Shown piece after piece: positions 1-6,769 of a stretch of 16,441 bases of DNA. The DNA comes from Promethearchaeota archaeon (GTDB lineage Archaea > Asgardarchaeota > Lokiarchaeia > Sigyniarchaeales > SOKP01). Position numbers and translations under genes: made by a program. The first letter of the stretch is position 1. Each line of letters opens with the position of its first letter. The notes under the pieces are model-generated. The model made no database searches. It worked only from the letters and a program-made list of their open reading frames with translations, and was not told the origin of the DNA. The stretch lies in NCBI GenBank assembly GCA_019058135.1, contig JAHLWE010000171.1:1-16441 (forward strand). The letters are read 5' to 3'.

Positions 1-104
1 GTTCCATATAAAACTTCTTTAGAGTTCTTGATACCTAATTTTAATAATAAAGATCTTAAAGCACTATCAGAATCGCGAGATTTAATGTATGCTTTGGGTA
101 TCTT
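1..104 (-). pseudogene. In-frame C-terminal remnant of the GNAT-like gene (partial at window edge)
   Basis: After the TAA at 105-107 the same minus-strand frame runs 34 codons to the window edge with no further stop. It reads IPKAYIKSRDSDSALRSLLL followed by KLGIKNSKEVLYG. This resembles the last part of a GNAT domain, where an alpha helix carrying the n-x-x-A-x-x-L-Y/L-x-K-L-G-F/I pattern is followed by the final strand. It is read as the missing end of the gene at 105-446, separated by one nonsense codon rather than a frameshift. Whether it is translated by readthrough cannot be told from sequence. Confidence 0.5.
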
Positions 105-446
105 TTAGGTGGTTTTTACGTATTTCATTAATTCTCTTATTATGCGCTCTTCTATGCTACGTTTGTAAGAATCTTCTTTTTTTGTCATTACTTGATGAAT
201 TACACAATTTTCTTTGCCCAATATATCGATGTATGTAGATACAAACCCAGCACCAACAATTTTCCCATTTTCTCTTGCAAGAATTATTGAATTTCGATAT
301 TTAAGATCGAGAACTCTTTTATTTAATTCTGATTCAAATCGTTCTTTATATGAAAAGAAGTACGATTTATTTTCGATAAAATCCTCAAAAATTTCTAGAA
401 TTTCTTCCTTATCTTTTCTCGGATCGTATCTATCAATAACAATCAT
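105..446 (-). CDS. GNAT-like acetyltransferase, N-terminal part, ended by an in-frame TAA
   Basis: The 113-residue product looks like the first two thirds of a GCN5-related N-acetyltransferase: an N-terminal helix rich in charged residues, then a strand pair around RNSIILARENGKIVGAGFV (about residues 51-69), then a strand and helix where acetyl-CoA should bind. The usual R/Q-x-x-G-x-G/A loop is degenerate (KRSIEER), so cofactor binding is doubtful. The ATG at 444-446 is preceded by GGAG about 8 bases upstream, which supports this start. The TAA at 105-107 falls before the last strands and helix of the fold, and the same frame stays open beyond it to the window edge with GNAT-like sequence. 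The gene therefore appears interrupted. It is divergent from the dUTPase gene. The GNAT assignment is from fold-like pattern only and no substrate can be inferred. Confidence 0.6.
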   Translation of the reverse strand: MIVIDRYDPRKDKEEILEIFEDFIENKSYFFSYKERFESELNKRVLDLKYRNSIILARENGKIVGAGFVSTYIDILGKENCVIHQVMTKKEDSYKRSIEERIIRELMKYVKTT

Positions 447-698
447 AGATAATTCTCCATTTATGGATGTTAAATTAAATTTAAATTATAATATTTTGAA
501 CTTAACTTTAATCTTATCTTTTTTCTTTTCGAATGTGTTATTGCAAAATTATTTATGTTTATTGTTAAAAAAATTTGGAAGACACAAAATAAAATTAAAA
601 TTATTTATTGATTGATAAAATTTCTTTTTATTTTTATTGTTATTATCGTACATATTGTATTAATATTGATTTAATTTTATTTTTAGAGTTTAGAATTT
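447..698. other. Divergent intergenic region, no gene seen
   Basis: This very AT-rich gap separates the minus-strand GNAT-like gene from the plus-strand dUTPase gene and should hold both promoters. The stretch around 661-685 has T/A-rich, TATA-like sequence at a reasonable distance from the dUTPase ATG, but no single box stands out. A plus-strand open frame entering from 214 reaches 615. It is mostly the shadow of the GNAT-like gene and has no recognisable protein character. Confidence 0.5.
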
Positions 699-1190
699 AT
701 GAAAATTCCTTTGAAAAAAATTGATAAAGAGATTCAAATTCCTATTCCTTCTAAGCCCGATGATTCTGGTGCAGATGCTCGGATAACTGGTTTTAAAAAA
801 GTTATTATTGATGATAAAGGTGAAAAACAATTGGAAGTAGTTAAATCCGACACCTATATCTTGCGCCCTCTTGAAAGAATTGGATGTTCTTTAGGATTTG
901 CAACTGCAATACTCGAAGGATTTTATTTTAAGGTTGTTCCAAGAAGTGGTCTTGCTTTATGGGATGGTTTAAGTATAGTGAATACACCAGGAACAATTGA
1001 TTCCGGTTATAGAAATGAATGGATGGCAATTGTGGTAAACTTATCAAACTCAGATGTTGTTTTGCATAAGGGTGATAGAATTTGCCAAATAATTTTAGCT
1101 AAAAAATATGATTATGAATTTGTAGAAATAGATAAGCTCCCAGAATCAGAAAGAAATTTTGGGGGTTTTGGTTCTACTGGTAAAAATTAG
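699..1190 (+). CDS. dut: dUTP diphosphatase (dUTPase), trimeric type
   Basis: The product hydrolyses dUTP to dUMP and pyrophosphate, which keeps uracil out of DNA and supplies dUMP for thymidylate synthesis. All five motifs of the trimeric dUTPase family are visible in order: motif 1 SGADARI (about 23-29), motif 2 PRSGLA (81-86), motif 3 GTIDSGYRNEW (98-108, with the catalytic Asp101 and Tyr104), motif 4 GDRICQI (125-131) and the C-terminal glycine-rich motif 5 GGFGSTG (155-161). At 163 residues it is slightly longer than common homologues because of an insertion of about 20 residues after motif 1. The catalytic Asp and the motif 3 Tyr argue for dUTPase over dCTP deaminase. It ends in TAG, 8 bases before the 3' end of the convergent acyl-CoA synthetase-like gene. 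Confidence 0.95.
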   Translation: MKIPLKKIDKEIQIPIPSKPDDSGADARITGFKKVIIDDKGEKQLEVVKSDTYILRPLERIGCSLGFATAILEGFYFKVVPRSGLALWDGLSIVNTPGTIDSGYRNEWMAIVVNLSNSDVVLHKGDRICQIILAKKYDYEFVEIDKLPESERNFGGFGSTGKN

Positions 1191-1198
1191 AAAGGAAA

Positions 1199-2707
1199 TT
1201 AATTAAATCTCTTTCGATATTCTGAATATTTTGCTAATACACTCATACATTTTGTTGGATAGTCCCAGAAATCGAAAATAGGAACATCGTGAGAAATAAA
1301 CTTTTGATACCAAGGATATCTATAAGGATATGGCCCAACATAAAATACGGGAATTGAATACTTTTTCATTAAACGTTTTATTGGTTTCAGAACACGGAGA
1401 TCTATTATTTGTGATAAATTTTTCATTGTTTCGTCAATATACATTCCAGATTTACTCATAGTTTCCATAACATCATCAAAATCGAAGACTCCATAAATTA
1501 TTATTGCGTCTATCTCATTTGATTTCATTAAAAGTTTAGGAAATTTGAGAAACATATTCAAAAAGTCAATATCGAAAGTTACATCAATAGGATTACATGC
1601 ACTGGCAGTAGGAGGAATATATTTTCTAATCTCTGATTGTAAATATTCAGAAAACTCAGGAACTTTAAGACCATACATTTCGGCGGTTTTAACCATCATT
1701 GAACCTGAGCCTCCAGAATCTGTAATTATTCCCAATCTATTTCCGTTTGTAAATATTTTATTATTTTGAGCAAAAGATAAAGTTCTAAGATAATATAAAA
1801 AATCTGTTATAGAATCAGTGGAAATAATGCCTGTTTCCTTGAAGACTGCATCAAATATTTTTTGATTTCCGCCAATTGCACCAGTATGGCTCATGATTGA
1901 TCTTGTTGTCGCTTCTGTCCCACCAGCATAAATCGCTACAATAGGTTTTTTAGGAGTTATTTCCTTTACTAATTTAATAAATTCTTTTCCACGCTTGATT
2001 TCTTCTATATATAATCCAATTACGCTTGTTTGAGGGTCTTCTTTGAAGAATTCTAAGATATCAACTAAATCAATATTATTTTCATTACCCACTGATATTG
2101 ATTTACCAATTTTAACAGCCCAATCATTAGCTTGCCAAAATGTGTGACATGCAATAGTTCCAGATTGACTAGCTATGGAAATATTACCCCTTTTAGGGAA
2201 ATAATAAATCCACATTGTATTAAAATGAGATTTTATAATTTCTGGCTGATACCAACCATTATAGATGCCGAGACAATTTGGGCCAATAAACCTCATATGA
2301 TATTTCTTTGCAATATTATTTATCTTTTGTGAGAGTTCAAAACCATCAGTACCAACCTCTCTGAAACCACCTGATGTGATAATTAAACGTTTTATTCCTT
2401 TTTTACCACACTCTTCCATTATTTGAGGGATGATTCTGGGGGGTAAAATAATAAATGCTAAATCGGGAGTTTTGGGCAAATCTAATACATTCTTATATGC
2501 TTTGATTCCTTGAACTTCCTTTAGCCGAGGATGAATTGGATATATTTTCTCTTTAGGAAATCCTCCAGCAATAATATTCCTCAATTGCATTGACCCCATT
2601 GTAGTAAGTAAATTATTATTTGCTCCAAAAATGCAAATACTCTTTGGATTCAATATAGAGTAAAGAAAATGTGATTCATTTAAGTCTTCTTCATGATTTG
2701 AAGTCAT
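1199..2707 (-). CDS. ADP-forming acyl-CoA synthetase-like protein, CoA-binding (alpha) subunit
   Basis: This 502-residue protein has the domain order of the alpha subunit of ADP-forming acetyl/acyl-CoA synthetases (succinyl-CoA synthetase superfamily). An N-terminal CoA-binding Rossmann domain (about 17-150, with GPNCLGI at 142-148) is followed by a ligase domain with SQSG (180-183), the acidic YIEEIKRG segment (233-240), and SHTGAIGG (273-280), whose His274 matches the family's phosphohistidine. A third domain begins near 322 (ITDSGGSGS). In the family, an acyl-CoA plus ADP and phosphate gives the acid plus ATP. The reaction also needs an ATP-grasp beta subunit, and none is fused here or encoded nearby. 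The partner must be elsewhere, or the protein does something else. The true acyl substrate is unknown. The ATG has no clear Shine-Dalgarno and lies just after A/T-rich sequence, so a leaderless mRNA is likely. Confidence 0.85.
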   Translation of the reverse strand: MTSNHEEDLNESHFLYSILNPKSICIFGANNNLLTTMGSMQLRNIIAGGFPKEKIYPIHPRLKEVQGIKAYKNVLDLPKTPDLAFIILPPRIIPQIMEECGKKGIKRLIITSGGFREVGTDGFELSQKINNIAKKYHMRFIGPNCLGIYNGWYQPEIIKSHFNTMWIYYFPKRGNISIASQSGTIACHTFWQANDWAVKIGKSISVGNENNIDLVDILEFFKEDPQTSVIGLYIEEIKRGKEFIKLVKEITPKKPIVAIYAGGTEATTRSIMSHTGAIGGNQKIFDAVFKETGIISTDSITDFLYYLRTLSFAQNNKIFTNGNRLGIITDSGGSGSMMVKTAEMYGLKVPEFSEYLQSEIRKYIPPTASACNPIDVTFDIDFLNMFLKFPKLLMKSNEIDAIIIYGVFDFDDVMETMSKSGMYIDETMKNLSQIIDLRVLKPIKRLMKKYSIPVFYVGPYPYRYPWYQKFISHDVPIFDFWDYPTKCMSVLAKYSEYRKRFN

Positions 2708-2856
2708 TAATTTTAATAATTAAAATTGGTATTTAGATTTTTTTTTAATTCAAAATCCAATAATATCACAATTGGAACTGAAATTATTTATTTCTGAAAA
2801 CGATATAAATAGTAGAAGAAGAGCGTATAAGATAATAAATAAAATTTAAGAACACT

Positions 2857-2865
2857 TTTATAATA
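2857..2865 (+). promoter_or_regulatory. TATA-like box upstream of the unknown gene at about 2978
   Basis: TTTATAATA lies in the gap between two divergent genes. An archaeal start site about 25 bases downstream would fall near 2885-2890. That leaves a leader of about 90 bases before the ATG at 2978, or a leaderless transcript for the TTG at 2891. It is a sequence match only, in very AT-rich DNA. Confidence 0.35.
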
Positions 2866-2977
2866 AAATTCCCTGAGATGTGCTCCAAAATTGTATTTCA
2901 TAAACCCTCCAAGCTCATTATTAGCCTTTGGAACGAAATCCGTGGTAGAATTAGGAGGGAATAAATGTGTTTTAAGT

Positions 2978-3901
2978 ATGGATGATGTTAGCAACTTAAA
3001 ATTTGAACAAGAAATATTCACGGAGATTTCATGGGGTGAGTTTTATCGTGAAGAAGGTATTGAGGATCAGATTAAAAGTTTTACCACACAAGAGTATTCA
3101 TCAATTAGAGAAGATCCTGAAGAATTAACAAAGAGATTGGTAAATGTTATTTATAAAATAATGAATGAAAAGAAACTTTTTTTTGGGATTTTGGACGTTG
3201 AAGTTGATGCTTTTATGAATGAGAACGTTGCAATTAACGGATTAGAGTTAGATTATGAAACAGTAAATAGATTAATGAAAGCTCATAAACATGGAAGGGA
3301 CTTAGATCTTTTCCCAGATTTAATTACTTCTTCAATTGAAAAAGAAGATAGAATAAATATAGAATTTCAGGGCAAGGCAAAAAATTTATTTCATATAATT
3401 GGAGAAAAAATTGAAGATTTAGCAGATAAAATTAGAAATGCAAAGGGATTTGGCATTGGATTGGTTGCTACTTCGAGAGGTGCAGCAAATTTTTACATTT
3501 TGACCGAAAATATTGTAATGAAAGAAGGTGAGGTAAAGGAAATACAAATTGATCAAGATAATATAGATGCGGTTTTTTACGCCATCCAGAGAGAAGTATT
3601 AGTTCCAATTTGTTGGTTTAGAATCGATATGGGTATAAGTGCGATAGAAACCTTGGAGTTATGGGAGAAAATAAAGGAGAAACCAGAATTAATTAAAGCA
3701 ATAAAAAGATATGATGATTATATTCAGGCTTTAATTTATAAAAAATATAAAGCTATGTCTCAGCCTCCGAGGGGTAAAGACATTAAGAAAGATTCCAATG
3801 ATATAACTCCTGAAGAGAGAGAGAAGGCATTGCGAGAAATGGAGAAAACTATAGAAGTTTTAACCAACCATCTAAAAGAAGCGAGAGAAAGAGAAAAATA
3901 A
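2978..3901 (+). CDS. Protein of unknown function, about 307 residues
   Basis: I do not recognise the family. The frame is open from a TTG at 2891 (336 residues), but the first 29 residues look unlike the rest. The ATG at 2978, just before DDVSNLKFEQE, is the more likely start. Neither start has a well-spaced Shine-Dalgarno; a strong GGAGGG at 2954-2959 sits 18 bases before the ATG. The protein is soluble, without signal peptide or membrane segment. It alternates helical charged stretches with short beta-type segments (for example FGIGLVATSRGAANFYILTE and VPICWFRIDMG). The C-terminus is a charged helix rich in Glu, Lys and Arg, probably a short coiled coil. A T-rich terminator follows. No catalytic motif is visible. 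Confidence 0.75.
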   Translation: MDDVSNLKFEQEIFTEISWGEFYREEGIEDQIKSFTTQEYSSIREDPEELTKRLVNVIYKIMNEKKLFFGILDVEVDAFMNENVAINGLELDYETVNRLMKAHKHGRDLDLFPDLITSSIEKEDRINIEFQGKAKNLFHIIGEKIEDLADKIRNAKGFGIGLVATSRGAANFYILTENIVMKEGEVKEIQIDQDNIDAVFYAIQREVLVPICWFRIDMGISAIETLELWEKIKEKPELIKAIKRYDDYIQALIYKKYKAMSQPPRGKDIKKDSNDITPEEREKALREMEKTIEVLTNHLKEAREREK

Positions 3902-3910
3902 TTTCTACAT

Positions 3911-3938
3911 CTGTTTTTTGTATTTTTTTTTATTCTTT
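3911..3938 (+). terminator. T-rich archaeal-type terminator
   Basis: Directly after the TAA at 3899-3901 come T-tracts (TTTTTT at about 3914-3919 and an uninterrupted T-run at about 3923-3931) without a stem-loop. That is the usual form of intrinsic termination in archaea. The tract overlaps the last codons of the convergent gatC gene, so it probably terminates the plus-strand transcript only. Confidence 0.6.
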
Positions 3939-4241
3939 AATTATTCTAGGGGCTTTAAAAAATCCATCTTGCTTTTCACGTGCATTCTTTAAAGCTTCCT
4001 CTTGAGTGAGGGATTTTCCTGGAATATCTTCTCTAAAAACATTTTTTAAACCATCAATCACGTGCCTTGTGGGTTCTACGTTTGTAGTATCAACCTCATT
4101 TAATTTTTGAAAGTAGTCTAATATATCATTTAATTGTTTTGAAAAAGTCTCCTTCTCCTCTTCGCTTAAATCAATTAAGGCTAATCTTGCAAGATGTTCG
4201 ATTTTTTCTCTTGAGATTATTTTTTTATTTTCCATTAGCAT
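3930..4241 (-). CDS. gatC: Asp-tRNA(Asn)/Glu-tRNA(Gln) amidotransferase subunit C
   Basis: This 103-residue protein has the GatC pattern along its full length. It opens with an N-terminal helical pair (REKIEHLARLALIDLSEEEK, about 11-30), continues with FSKQLNDILDYFQKLNEVDT, then the conserved VEPTRHV turn (about 55-61), and ends with a tail of the type REDIPGKSLTQEEAL...FFKAPRII. GatC wraps GatA and stabilises the GatCAB complex, which turns Asp-tRNA(Asn) or Glu-tRNA(Gln) into the amidated forms used in translation. In archaea it mainly serves Asn-tRNA. gatA and gatB are not in this window. There are two possible starts, the ATG at 4239-4241 and another ATG two codons later at 4233-4235. The longer is used here but the sequence does not decide. 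A TATA-like CTTATAAAAG on the minus strand at 4271-4280 fits either. Confidence 0.9.
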   Translation of the reverse strand: MLMENKKIISREKIEHLARLALIDLSEEEKETFSKQLNDILDYFQKLNEVDTTNVEPTRHVIDGLKNVFREDIPGKSLTQEEALKNAREKQDGFFKAPRIIKE

Positions 4242-4270
4242 TCAATAGGATTTTTTTAATAATTATCTTC

Positions 4271-4280
4271 CTTTTATAAG
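4271..4280 (-). promoter_or_regulatory. TATA-like box for gatC
   Basis: Read on the minus strand this is CTTATAAAAG, about 30-35 bases before the first gatC ATG. It would give a leader of roughly 5-15 bases. The spacing and the match to an archaeal TATA element are good, but the surrounding DNA is AT-rich, so it is only a likely promoter. Confidence 0.45.
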
Positions 4281-4384
4281 AAAAAAGATTTTGATTATTA
4301 TTATTATTAAAATATGATTTATTATTTTTATAGAAGGGAATATTGAAATTAAAATTAACTGTTTATAAATAAATGAGATAAAAA

Positions 4385-4753
4385 ATGACTGAAAAGGATT
4401 TATGGGATGAAATTCCTTACATGGGGTATATTGCTCTTGGAAGAAGGGGTATGGAAAAAATTGAACTTACTCAATGTTTTATTCCGGGTTGTGAAAATAA
4501 AAATATAGAGAAATTGAAGCCGATTAAAAAAGAAGAAACAGAAGATGAGGTCAAATTAGTGCAAACTTATTCCATTCATTGCGAAAAGTGTAATAAAACA
4601 TTTAAACTTTCATTTGAAACACTAAAGAAAGTAGCTAGAAAAAAGAAAAGATCTATAGATGAAAATAATAAAGACCAAGATGAGATCCTTTCTATGGGTG
4701 TGATTTATGTATTTGATGATAATGGAAAAAAAATGCATTTGGGTTTTTTCTAA
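4385..4753 (+). CDS. Small zinc-ribbon-like protein of unknown function
   Basis: The product has 122 residues and I do not recognise the family. Four cysteines occur as two pairs, Cys31-x4-Cys36 (CFIPGC) and Cys66-x2-Cys69 (CEKC), about 30 residues apart. That spacing suits a single zinc ribbon or similar metal site. The stretch between the pairs is acidic and lysine-rich, and a basic segment (KKVARKKKRS, about 81-90) follows the second pair, compatible with nucleic-acid or protein contacts. There is no signal peptide or membrane segment. The start is the ATG at 4385. The HAD hydrolase gene begins 30 bases after its stop, so the two are probably co-transcribed. Confidence 0.75.
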   Translation: MTEKDLWDEIPYMGYIALGRRGMEKIELTQCFIPGCENKNIEKLKPIKKEETEDEVKLVQTYSIHCEKCNKTFKLSFETLKKVARKKKRSIDENNKDQDEILSMGVIYVFDDNGKKMHLGFF

Positions 4754-4783
4754 GTTAAATTTTATTATTGGAGAAATTCAAGA

Positions 4784-5494
4784 TTGAACTTTAATTATTT
4801 CTTATTTGATTTGGATAATTGCCTTGTCGAAATTCCTAACATAGGGAATTATTTCGATAAATTACTTGTAGAAACATTGAAGGAATTTGATGTTAAGAGA
4901 ATTCCCGAATTCAATGAGAGAAAACAGATTTGGTTTGTTGGAAAACAATACATTAATTTGTTAGAATCTTGGGGCATTGAAACCCATCAAAAATTCTGGA
5001 AAGTGCTTGATTTAAAAGATTTTAAACAACGGAAGAAATTAATTCATGATGGCAGAATTATGCTTTTTGAAGATGTTTTACAAGTTCTTAAGGAACTTTA
5101 TAGATTAAATAAAAGAATGGGTATAATAAGCAATACTCCAGATAATATTATAAAATATCAATTGGATTATTTTAAAATAAAAAAATATTTTGATATTGTT
5201 GTTGGGTTAGGTGAAGATCAAACCATTTGTAAGCCAGAACCTGCTGGAATAAATATTGTATTAAATTACTTCTTGGAAAACGGGCAAAATAAAAGAGAGA
5301 AAAACTTTAAAAGAATCCAATCGGAAGCAATTATGATTGGAGATTCTATAGTGGATATTATTTCTGCTAATAGAGCGAAAGTCAAATCTTGCTTAATATT
5401 AAGAAAAAAACATCATTATACTGAAGAAATTAAAAGTTGGGAATACCAACCTAATTTTATTATTGATCAATTAGATGAAATTTTAAAACTATGA
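4784..5494 (+). CDS. HAD-superfamily hydrolase, phosphoglycolate phosphatase-like
   Basis: The 236-residue protein carries the four HAD motifs in order: motif I DLD at 9-11 (FLFDLDNCL, with nucleophile Asp9 and acid/base Asp11), motif II IISN (Ser116), motif III Lys150 in CKPEPAG, and motif IV GDSIVD (186-191, with Asp187 and Asp191 for magnesium). A helical cap lies between motifs I and II (about 20-95), as in the phosphoglycolate phosphatase and beta-phosphoglucomutase group. It probably dephosphorylates a small phosphometabolite, but the substrate cannot be named. The TTG start at 4784 is supported by GGAG at 4770-4773, ten bases upstream, and motif I follows immediately, leaving no room for a later start. 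It lies 30 bases after the zinc-ribbon gene. Confidence 0.88.
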   Translation: MNFNYFLFDLDNCLVEIPNIGNYFDKLLVETLKEFDVKRIPEFNERKQIWFVGKQYINLLESWGIETHQKFWKVLDLKDFKQRKKLIHDGRIMLFEDVLQVLKELYRLNKRMGIISNTPDNIIKYQLDYFKIKKYFDIVVGLGEDQTICKPEPAGINIVLNYFLENGQNKREKNFKRIQSEAIMIGDSIVDIISANRAKVKSCLILRKKHHYTEEIKSWEYQPNFIIDQLDEILKL

Positions 5495-5507
5495 AAAATC
5501 CCTAATA

Positions 5508-5522
5508 TATCAAAATTTGATA
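5508..5522. repeat. Perfect 15-base palindrome, possible operator
   Basis: TATCAAAATTTGATA has two 7-base arms around a central A. It lies between the HAD gene stop and the TATA-like box of the next gene, about 10 bases upstream of that box. The position would suit a dimeric regulator. Short AT palindromes also arise by chance in DNA this rich in A and T. Confidence 0.35.
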
Positions 5523-5530
5523 AAGTAATT

Positions 5531-5539
5531 TTTTAAATA
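5531..5539 (+). promoter_or_regulatory. TATA-like box for the coiled-coil gene
   Basis: TTTTAAATA is centred about 27 bases before the ATG at 5562, the expected distance from TATA box to transcription start in archaea. The start codon has no Shine-Dalgarno, so the transcript is probably leaderless. Confidence 0.5.
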
Positions 5540-5561
5540 AATTCCTATATTAAGATAAAAT

Positions 5562-5978
5562 ATGATTGACCAACTGAAAAAGAAACTTGAAGAACTCGAA
5601 GTAAAAAAGAGTGAAATTCAACCAAAAGTTGAGGAGTTAGAAGCAAAAAAAGAGGAAGAAATCGAAGCTGTTAATCAAAAATATTACCATTTAGTTCAAG
5701 AAGTTACTATGGACGTTGAAAGATTTGAAAAAGAAATAAATAATGGTTTCATAAACTCTTACATAGATATCGTAATGGAGGAGATTGATACAAAGAGAAG
5801 TACAGATGAATATACCGTCACAGATAGAATTAAACAATATCGAGAAAAAATTTCAACGATAGAAATATTTCCTAAGGAATTAATTGAAAAATTAGATAAG
5901 GTAATTAGTGGGGAAGACCAGATAGAAGAGATCGCATATTATATTGATGATATTAAAAAAGAATACATTAAATCCTAG
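5562..5978 (+). CDS. Small coiled-coil protein of unknown function
   Basis: The product has 138 residues and I do not recognise the family. Residues 1 to about 65 form a heptad-rich, highly charged helix (repeating LEEL/VEEL-type units with many Glu and Lys) that should make a coiled coil. Residues 66-138 look like a small helical domain with no cysteine cluster, catalytic motif, signal peptide or membrane segment. It is probably cytosolic and oligomeric, perhaps scaffolding or binding a partner. It has its own likely leaderless promoter and ends in TAG ahead of T-rich sequence. Its 3' end faces that of the membrane-anchored protein at 6033-6596. Confidence 0.75.
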   Translation: MIDQLKKKLEELEVKKSEIQPKVEELEAKKEEEIEAVNQKYYHLVQEVTMDVERFEKEINNGFINSYIDIVMEEIDTKRSTDEYTVTDRIKQYREKISTIEIFPKELIEKLDKVISGEDQIEEIAYYIDDIKKEYIKS

Positions 5979-6030
5979 ATTTTTCAAGTTATATGTTTTT
6001 TAGATTAATATTTAATTGTTTTTTATTGAG
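5979..6030 (+). terminator. T-rich archaeal-type terminator
   Basis: Three T-tracts follow the TAG at 5976-5978 (at about 5980-5984, 5995-6000 and 6018-6024), with no convincing stem-loop. This is typical of archaeal termination of the plus-strand coiled-coil gene in a convergent gap. Confidence 0.5.
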
Positions 6031-6032
6031 TT

Positions 6033-6596
6033 TTAAGTTATTGTGGCATTAGCTTTTTGTATCACTAAAATTTTATAGTTTATTATAATTGTTCTATTAT
6101 ATAATAATCCATCTTCTGGAAATCCATAGCCTAATGCATCTTTATAAGTTACATCATCAATTCCATTTTTATCAAGATCAACAGTTGCACTAATATTAAA
6201 TGTACGGCCATATCCAACAGATTTTCCTAAGAGTTCTTTATAAAATCCTAATATTAATCCATCCTCTACATTCTCATCATACCGTGAAGAAATATTTAAT
6301 GTAGCATTATACATTTGAATAACAGGATTATAATCATGATTTTCCTCTGCCCAGATGCTATAATTTAATAGAACAAGATCATATTTCTCAATTGTTTCTG
6401 TTTCTCTCGGAGTAAATGTAATAAAGATCGCAACGATTAAAATTCCGGATATAGCTAAAAAGATAAGAACCATCCAAATACTTGTTCGGGATTTGCGATA
6501 AATGTACTTTTTAGGAGGTTTAGATTCTTCTTTAGTATCATAAGTTTTTTCTTTTGATCTTTTCGGATTGCGTTTTAACTGACCCAACGTTATCAA
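6033..6596 (-). CDS. Membrane-anchored extracellular protein, possibly FKBP-like
   Basis: This 187-residue protein has a basic, proline- and lysine-rich cytoplasmic tail (1-39), one hydrophobic helix (about 40-62, WMVLIFLAISGILIVAIFIT), and an outer domain of about 125 residues. The outer part has six N-x-S/T sequons (N78, N97, N101, N134, N167, N183), as expected for an N-glycosylated archaeal surface protein. EKYDLVLLNYSIW, the segment ILGFYKELLGKSVGYGRTFNI (split here at about 115-134), and a terminal strand pair recall FKBP-type peptidyl-prolyl isomerases, whose flap reads GfeeaLlGmkvGEk. The similarity is weak and active-site residues are not clearly kept. DLDKNGIDD (140-148) matches a D-x-D-x-N-G-x-x-D calcium-binding loop. 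Start is a TTG at 6594-6596 with a TATA-like box about 29 bases upstream. It has no obvious operon partner. Confidence 0.75.
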   Translation of the reverse strand: MITLGQLKRNPKRSKEKTYDTKEESKPPKKYIYRKSRTSIWMVLIFLAISGILIVAIFITFTPRETETIEKYDLVLLNYSIWAEENHDYNPVIQMYNATLNISSRYDENVEDGLILGFYKELLGKSVGYGRTFNISATVDLDKNGIDDVTYKDALGYGFPEDGLLYNRTIIINYKILVIQKANATIT

Positions 6597-6620
6597 TTAT
6601 TAATTTATTTGTCTATACTT

Positions 6621-6630
6621 AAAATATAAA
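6621..6630 (-). promoter_or_regulatory. TATA-like box for the membrane-anchored protein
   Basis: On the minus strand this reads TTTATATTTT and is centred about 29 bases before the TTG start at 6594-6596. The spacing predicts a leaderless or nearly leaderless mRNA. It supports the chosen TTG, but the region is AT-rich. Confidence 0.4.
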
Positions 6631-6738
6631 TCAGATTTTTAAAAATTTATTTGATTTCATTTGATCTAAATGCATTTTATAAATTTTTTAGAAATTTGCC
6701 ATAAAAACATTTTTTTGTATTGGAATTTAAACCAAAGG

Positions 6739-6748
6739 TATAAAAATA
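6739..6748 (+). promoter_or_regulatory. TATA box with purine-rich BRE for the MNT-HEPN pair
   Basis: TATAAAAATA at 6739-6748 is preceded by ACCAAAGG, resembling an archaeal TFB-recognition element. Its centre is about 26 bases before the ATG at 6770. Transcription would start at or next to that ATG, giving a leaderless mRNA for the first gene. The HEPN gene then depends on translation from the same transcript. Confidence 0.55.
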
Positions 6749-6769
6749 TAAACTAATATTATTTCAATA

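Noticed and set aside
214..615. 133-residue plus-strand open frame at the left end
   Set aside because: Most of it is antisense to the GNAT-like gene and the remainder translates AT-rich intergenic DNA into low-complexity Leu/Phe/Asn sequence.
2788..3021. 77-residue minus-strand open frame
   Set aside because: It overlaps the start of the unknown plus-strand gene, has no ribosome binding site and ends in a Tyr/Phe/Leu run typical of shadow translation.
4302..4318. Short (ATT)n microsatellite-like tract upstream of the zinc-ribbon gene
   Set aside because: About five units only, in AT-rich DNA; there is no sign that it is a functional repeat.
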